Source: Hofstenia miamia
Lineage: Eukaryota > Xenacoelomorpha > Acoela
Reading direction: 5' to 3'
Assembly: GCA_004352715.1 (NCBI GenBank)
Contig: SCFE01000063.1
Coordinates: 1,188,460-1,252,459, forward strand
DNA: 64,000 bases
Below the pieces are notes generated by a model. It saw only the letters and a list, made by a program, of their open reading frames with translations, was not told the DNA's origin and did no database searches. Shown here piece after piece: positions 51,901 through 60,900 of the stretch (position 1 is its first letter; each line of letters starts with the position of its first letter). A program made the translations under genes and the position numbers.

Positions 51901-54900
51901 CCATGGAAATCAATGACCTTATAAACATTATTTTAGGCGCAATGCAGCATACCTGACGTCGTTATATGGATGATTGAAGATGACTCAAGAATTGCTTATG
52001 TGCGGATCCCTGCAACTGAAGTATTCTATCATGAAAAGCCGCAATTTAAAGGAGCGTTTTGCGCAAAGCTTCACAACGTTCGACTACGGGTATAAGTGCA
52101 CTTTTATTTCGTATTTGTGAACTTCACGTGCCATGAATACTTCTAAAATCCTACGGGCAGCACTTTTTGAGACTGTACTTTTGCGTTGAATTTTCTATTG
52201 CTGTAAGTGCACCATCTATTGTACGTTTAAGATCAACATAACTTATGTCATACTTCTAAGTTAGTTAATTTTCCCAAAATGCAGATTTTCCATATTCGTA
52301 ATGCTAGTTGAGAGCATAGTACATTTTTCATAAAAATGTAATTTAGTTTATTGGCAAGAGACATAAAAAGAAATATAAAGTTCCTGCACAAATCCGCTTG
52401 AAGATGTGGTTCGGACTGCAGAAGGACGATAAAGCATGGGGAAGCAAACATGGCGAAGGCAATCTTTCAGTTGTCGCCGAAACGGTAGGATTTTGTGGGT
52501 TTGCGTATTCTTAAAGTCATTTTAGTTCGAATATGATAAGTACCTGCCAATTGTGAAATGGAAAGATTCCGATCCTCCATTTGCAGACGAATTCCATAAA
52601 GTATGCCTTCACTATTTATCATGTAGATTACAAAACCATGTTATTAACTACGATGAATGTTTTCCACTGTATTTAGTTGAGTTGCTGTAAATACATATTA
52701 CTTTTTTAGAACTAGTATATTGTGAGGATGGGGAACACTATTATATTAAATGTAATAATTTCGAGCTTACAAGTGATCTTAAACCTTAGTATATCCGAAA
52801 GTATCAAATTTTAGTACTGTGAAAATTAATTGACATATACAAAATAGGAGGATTAAGCAATTAAATTCAGCTGCAGTTCAACGAAATATATTTAAAATTT
52901 AATATGAGCAAAAATTTGAAATTATTAATTTTTTAGAACTTAAAATATACAAATATATTGTCAGTAAATCCCAGGACAATGATCTAGGTGACGTTGTGAA
53001 TATAGCTAGTAGGCTATCAAAGTGAATCTGGGGTAACCTAAGTTATGAACTAATTCATTCGCAAATGTATTTATCAAGGTTTACGTGGTTGTCACCGTGT
53101 TCAGTATTACAGCATAATCAGCACTTTTCCAGACCACGTGGATTTTTTCAACGGCTATTCTATTAGATTTTGAAATTAGTTGAGTGTGATGTAATGCATT
53201 TTCATTTGTCCTTCATTTTTCCATTAAACATGCATATTTCAAAAATTAATATTTTTGAGGATTTTGGCTGTACCGCTGTTCAGCAATGAAAATCACCATT
53301 TTCATCATAATCTATAGGAATACATACGGAATAATAATTATATGCAAAATAATGTAGACTTTTCATTTAAAACCAATTTATTTAATTTGCTTTGAAAGAG
53401 AACATATTCAAATGCAAGTTTGAATACACGAAGCTTCCTGGAAATTGCTTTGAAGGTTCTGATTTAGTAATCTAGTCAAAGTGGAAGTTTTTAATTTTTA
53501 CTCTTTCATTTTAGGTTGCTCTTCCTAAGGAAGATTTTAAAGCTCCTGCTAATTGGCAGTTTGATGGTGATTGGTTCGTTGCTGTAGACAAAAGGTAAGG
53601 CAAACAATGATTGTAATATGGTATCACTTGGAATTTCTAGTATGGATGTTGATCCTGATGAGGGCCTAGATGAATTCTATGATGATGTTTTTGAAAGTCA
53701 AACGCATTATCCTGGCCAAGAATGGTACGCTGCAAAATCACCTTGGGTCACAATGGTATGATTTTTTCATTTTCGGTTTTGGGTTTTCCTTATAAGAAAC
53801 CTTGACATTATTTTTAGCAAGGCGAAGAAACGACGTCCCGCGATGATAAAGTACCTCCAATGGGCTGGGAGTATCAAGATGGATGGGAAATTGATACAGA
53901 TCGACCCGTTGATGAGGACGGTTGGGAATATTGCCTAGATGTGGACATAGGTGGTTGGAGTTCATCTGAAAAACCATTCCATCTTTGGAGAAGGCGTAGA
54001 TGGGTGCGCCTTCGTAAGAAGTTCAAAGAATCGGCTGAAATGATAAAAGCCTATAAATCAGAGGTAAGTGTCTTAGTTTATTCAAATGCTAATATGCATG
54101 AATTTAGGACCCTGAAACAATTGGCTATGAATATGGCAAGGCAATGTGTAATTCATGGCATTCAGTTGAATCTAAGTTGGACACGAGGAGGCGTCGCAGA
54201 TGGCATCGACATCTTGTTCCTACAAATGAAAATGCAAAGCCAGTCTTCTTTTTCCAATTTGAATATGTATGAATTCATAATACTTATAAGAACTTTCGAA
54301 GATGTTGATAATTAAATTAATAATTACTGCTATTTAGGCTCCTAAGGTTGTATATGCCATTTTTTATAATATTTAGTTCAATCATTTAGCTCATTTTTAA
54401 GTTCATTTCAATCTGCAGTTGAAATCCAGAGTTTTTAGCCTCGTTTTTTATTATGTTTTTGTTGTTCATTTCAAAAAATCAACCTTTTCAAATTATATTC
54501 TGCATTAGTCAACTCTTTTAAAATCCATTTCCAATTTAGAATAATAGAATATTACTGCCAATTTGATTTGTTAAAATTTTAGCCAATCAATTTGCTACAT
54601 CTAAATATTTAAAGCTTCATTTTATCTGTTATCAGTCTAAACATATATTTTAACTGCAATATAAATAGGTATTAAGGTCGCTCAAAATTAAAAAAATTGG
54701 TTAAAAGAATATTAAAATATATTATTTAGGGCAAAAAGAAAAAGAAAGTTACTGTTAATATTGCTCCAAGAACATTTATTAGTTTTAAAGGTAGGAATAT
54801 CAATGTTTTTCCTGGGTCTTATTGAACATTTAGATCCTCATAAATACGAACTGAGATTCTATTTATATCAAGCTCGCGATCTTCTATCAGCGGACGATGA

Positions 54901-57900
54901 AGGATATTCTGGTAAATGGATTTTTATGCTTACTAAGCTTTTTTAGAAGAGTGGTTTCGATAACCATCAAACGTATTTTCTGAGATTATAATATATTTTT
55001 TTAAATGGGGCAGTAAATTTGTTTACGTAATTCATTGATTGGAATATTATGCCTTTCGAAACTTATTGACCCTATTTTTTGTTGGAACTCAATTTTCTAC
55101 TGGACTGCATCACTAAGATACCCTTGCAATATAGTAAATGTAGAATTCATATTTATGAATTTATTTCCCTTGTTAATCATTTAATTTAGACCCATATTGC
55201 CGGATTGTTGCTCTAAATAGAAGTGTGAAATCTAGGACTATCATGAAAACTGTGAATCCTACTTACAACCAAACCTTAATTTTTGGTAACATGAAATACT
55301 ACAATGATCCAATGATACTTGCTGAAAATCCTCCCCTAATCACTGTAGAGGTGTTTGATTGGGACAGCATTGTAAGTCATTCCAAGTTAAGTATATTATG
55401 TGTCATTCTTCCGCTTAGGGTACAGATGATTTCCTTGGAAGATGTGATTTGAAGCCATTGGTCAAAGTGGATGCTGCAAATGATCACCGTGTTGCCCAAC
55501 TTGAATGGGTTCCAGTGAAAAAATTTGGATTACCAGCAGGAGATATATTGTGTAGTTGTGAACTTCTTTTGGTATGATGGTACTCTAAGTCCATATTAAC
55601 CATTTTTTAGTGTGAAGGTGACCTTCCCTATAAACCACCTACAGATGAAAAGCGCAAAGTTTTTGTTGTGCCTAGCAATGTTGCGCCGAAATTGCAAAGA
55701 ACGGCAGTTGAGGTATCACTTCGGATTTAGTTCAATAAAATTTAGTCTGTTTTCCAACATTGCATGTAGACAATGATTCAATTAATGGTATTTTTCAATT
55801 TACTAATGAAAAACAAAATTGGATCACTGATCTAGAATATATGCTATTTAGATATTAAGCTGGGGTGTCAGAGATTTGCAAAAATATCAGCTGTCTAAAG
55901 TTGAAAAACCTGAAGTGGAATTTGAGATCGGCGAATTCAAAAAGTCGACTGGCAAAGTGAAGCATATCAAAGAATGTCCCAATTTCGAGAGTTCTGTCAT
56001 GTACTTTGAAATGGTAAGTTTTTCCATTTGATTTTCAAATAGTAGAGGTGCCAATTGTGCAAAATGTTACCAAATATATTCTTAGATGTTGCCAATTGAA
56101 GAAAAATACATGCCACCAATGAACATAAAGGTGAAGGACAATCGCCAATTTGGAAGAAGACCTACAGTAGCAAGTCATCGTATGTCTTCTTTGGCAGACT
56201 ATCGAATTGAACCTCCTAAGCCTCTAGAAGCAAGTACAGAAGGTAGTAATTCCTATAATATTTCTAAGTAGTTCTAATGTAAATCCCTGACAACTTGTTT
56301 CTTACTTACATTTGATTGTTTTGTTAGAACTTCCTCAATTTGCTGTGTTAAACAAACGAGCTTCAAAAATGGGCTTCCATACAGAAATAGATTTTTCAAA
56401 GTGGAGTAAGTGTTGTCATGATCATGATCACGCCTTTGTAATCGATTAATTTTTACTTCAAACTGCAGTAATACAATGTTGAAACCTGTTATTAACAATC
56501 AGTGAGCTTACAAAAGCAGTTGGTTGTAATTGCAAATCTTCTTATTAATGAGTTGGCAGACATATCTGACCTTGCATTAAGTGTAGTATTGCATGAATCA
56601 TCCCTGTAAAATCAAGAATTCAGTGACTCATCAAAATTTGACTAGTTCAGAATATAGCAGATTTAAAGAACCCTTAATTTCATTTTTAGGAAATCGAACA
56701 AGTTTTTTTGACTTGATGAGTCACTGCTAAATTACACAACGCTTTTACAAATGCTGTCTTCTGTAAGATTCCGCTCGCATTCAAGAGATCTTATGTGGAT
56801 CATATTAAAATCAACTACTTTTGTAAATTTTTGGTTTTTCTTTTACCAACAATTCTTGCTTGTTACATATGAGTGAATTTTATTATTTGGCGTTTGTATA
56901 ATGAATTTCGACATTTATAAATTAACAAGTTAGTTAAATGCTATCTTCGCTCAATTGTGTGAAACCTGGTCACTTTTAATTTTCTGAGGAGTTTGACAGT
57001 GTTTTACACCATACAGCCTATTTTTTCGCTTTTAATGAAAAAGAATCACCATAGACAATTATTACCCTACTTGTTATAATTAAATGTTTATTTGAGGATG
57101 CAAATTTTAGCTGCAGCCAAAGCACTGGATGAAGATTCTACAGAAGTATCCGTTGAAGTCACACAAACAGTAGATATCACGGTCGATATCGAAGGCGATG
57201 ATGAGGTAAGCTTATTGTAAATACTGTTCCACTTTACGGTGGAGTGTTTAGCCTTTGACTAAATCTTCTGACAGAGTACCTATTCTTAAAAAAACTAAGG
57301 TATTTATTCTGAATCGTTAGTTTTAAGAGTGTCCAGTGCTGTGCGAGAAATTATCTGATGCTGGTTTTTCGGGATTGATAAATTTTAAGTGAATTGCCGC
57401 AATTTTTGAAATGTTTGCATTGTTATTATTCTGCACCTATCAATGGAGTAATGGACTTTTTTGGCTCTCCAGAATTAAACAGTAATCAATTTCAGGAAGG
57501 TCTATTTAAAAAATCAGCTTACATGATGGAAGCGAGCTATTTTAGGTTAACAAATAAAGCGGGTCTCTAATTGTACGGGTTAGATTAATGCATTCCAAAA
57601 ATGCCAGTTTTGTATTAAGATCACCCGTACATATACATGTATATTTAAATTCTAGGTTTTCATCTTCGGCTTACACAAAATCCGACCAAAAATTCAGTGT
57701 TAAAACTTTGAATAAAGACATTTAATTCAAATATAATAAATTTTGTTTATAGTTTCAAATGCACTAACAAGCTTGGCTCAAGAATTGATTGTCTTTTATT
57801 AAATAAGTTCTGCTCTAAGACTTTGGCAATGAGCGAATTGTCAAAAGAAACTATTCGGTTTTTTCCGATGTATTTTAAGATTAGTTCAAAGTTGTTTTTA

Positions 57901-60900
57901 AAATTCCCTAAAATTTGGATTCCTTTTGATGGATTTTGTTTTATAAATTCAAGGAATTATTCGAGCCGCCATCTTTCGAATCAAATTTGAATTCATAAAC
58001 CAGCATCAGCATTTTGCATGTATTTCTGTGCATTTAGTTCGTCTTTTGTAAAAGTTAACACTTCCTATACAATCATTGATTGTTTTTCATTCGTGTCCAT
58101 ATTCATTTTACTTTTCTGAACTTTGTTTTTAAGTTTAATTACTAGCACATTTGCACAGGCTTTTATCTAGATTTCAAAAATTAAAGTAAATTTTTAGCAA
58201 CTTTATAACGAGGATTGTTTTCACTAACACATTCAGAACTTTTCATTCCAAACTAAGGCAACACGGTATTTAGGATGGCTACAAATACGATCTCGTTCAG
58301 GTATTTAGTCTAGTTAGCCTGAAACACACCGAGCTGCCTTTCATAAAATGGAAGCTCAGTGTCAGAAGATTAGTGCTGCAATTTTTGAATTTTTTTAGAA
58401 AAATTTAGTCTTAAAATTTTTAATCCAAATTTATAATATCTACTATATGGAAAAAATTTTATTTCATGTACTATGAACTCGAATATCAATATATTCCTTC
58501 TCCAAGAGGTTTGCATGAATTTAATACAATATTCAGTTGCCATTGTTACAATTTATGAATTTAAAATAATTTATTGAATTAATATACACTAATTTAAAAT
58601 GTGGATGTAGCCTAAAAGTGAACGGAGTAAGAGCAGAGATGTGCAGGTAATGTGTTAATGATTGATTTGCTGAATGTCTTTTAATCAACCGGGTAGTTAA
58701 TGCGCATTTTGCTGTTCGTGTACGATTAGTGTTGTATTTCAAATGAAAATGACATTAAGCGATGCATGACGTGTTTATACTATTTTATTGATTATCACTA
58801 TTTCCTTTTGCATGTCTGAACAATTTTTAAGCGCTTGGCATCATGTGATTTTTATTTTGTAACGTAATTGCCACTTTTGGGCCTTTTGTCTTCATACAAC
58901 ACATATTTTGGTTAAGATTCTCATACATTAAATTAACCGTCAGTTGAATCCTTTCAATTTACATTAGTGGTTTAAAGCAAATTCTGTTTTATATTTTGAA
59001 TTTTTGACGTACGTATTGGCCAGACATAAACTAAAGTCAAATACCTTTAATAATTGATCATCTTAATTGCACAATCAAATATCAATAATACGAATTTCGT
59101 ATCTGATTGTGAAATTCCATGTTCTTTATTTGGCTGCAAGAACTAGTTTGAAAGCTTTTTCTGTCCTTGTCACATTGAATTTCAGAGTGCAGCAACCTAG
59201 GATCTTCAGACACAAGCTTTATTCATTAACTTGTTTGCATTTGGTTTTTCGCTCTCAACTTCACGTTTTTAATCATTATACATTTTTACTTTATCTTCTT
59301 TGGTCTATTTACCCTCACTAGGTGATTAAGGATGAACATAACATTGTTATTATTAGGAGAAAGAGGAAACTTCGATAGTGCCGGCTAAACCTCTATCAAA
59401 AGAAGACCTTAAATCAAAGGTATGAATTTAGTAAATCTTTCTAAAACAAATAAAATTCTTGTAGCAAATTTCATATTCATATATGCTAAATATTGTACTT
59501 AGTTGCCGGAAGGTACAGATGATACTATGGATTGGTGGACGAAATTTTACGCTTCACAGGGCGATGAGCGGTCGAAAGAAAAAGCCAAAGAATATATTGA
59601 ACGCAATTTGGATAAAACTCAAGTAACACATTCTTTAGCTCAAATATTGAACTTGTAAAATAATGACGTTTTTTAAGATACCCTCGTTTGAATTTCCAAA
59701 TAGTTTTTGGCAAAGCAATTAAAATCACACTATGAATTTGGACTTGCAGTAAAATTTGTTTATAAATTCATTTCCATGTAATTACATTCATGCAGATTGC
59801 ATTAAAGTCAATTAGGGTAGAAATGTTTAGATAAAATTTCATTCTTTGCCAAACTATCAAACTTCCTTTGTACGAATATTTATGTAAAGAGCTGTATATT
59901 TAGATTTTGAAACACACTTTGGAGAAAGTTGAAGGTGTACATATGCTTCAGGATTTCTTACAAACGTTTGTCGTTGATGAAGGCAAGAAAGAAGGTGACG
60001 AAGAAGGCGACTACATGGGACAATTTAAGGTAATACCGTTATTTATATTGTTGAGTTAGAATAATGTGTTAACAATGTATGACACTGCAATATTAATTAA
60101 GTCGCATGTGATATTCAGCTTAGTCTGCACAACATAATTTGTTTGTTCCATCCTATTAGTCTTTTAAATATTCGGTTTCCATTATTAATGGAATATTCCT
60201 CCAGTTTCCATATTAAAATTCCGGAAAATCTAATTGTAGTTTTTATATTCATATAATTACATGTTCTTTCATATCATATATCTATGTTCGTTGAAGCAGT
60301 AAATTTGATTTTAGGGAGGATTAGTTTTATATAAACTACCCGATGATTCAAGTAAGCCGCGGCCACCAAGGTTCTTCCAAAACTTACCAAGCAATAATAA
60401 AGAAGAAATTTTATTGCGCATTTACATTATTAAGGGAGAGGATTTGCAGCCAATGGACGATAATGGAAAAGTAAGTAGTTCTTGATGTGATTTCTAATGT
60501 GAGTGCACTAACTCCTGCCACATTGTATTATATTTGTTTGGGGAAACATGTCTCGTTTGCAATAGAATGGAAGTTAATGTAAAATTTTTCCTTTAGTCCG
60601 ACCCCTTCGTTATCATTCGATGCGGAAAACAGAAACTTGATGACGAAGACCACTATATTCCAAATACCATCAATCCAGTGTTTGGACGAATGTTTGAAAT
60701 GAACGTTAATCTCCCAAGAGAAAAGGACTTAACCATTCAAGTTTGGGATTATGACGCACTCAGTGGAAATGATATCATTGGTGAAACCGTTATCGACTTA
60801 GAAGACCGATTTCTCTCTAAACACCGTGCTTTGTGCGGCTTACCACAAAAATATAACGTGTAAGTGTTTATTTCCAGTGAATATTCTTTTTTGTTGTTCA

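Noticed and set aside
59323-59356. Extension of ferlin exon 35 to an upstream acceptor at CCCTCACTAG
   Set aside because: It adds 35 nt, which breaks the frame with exon 35.
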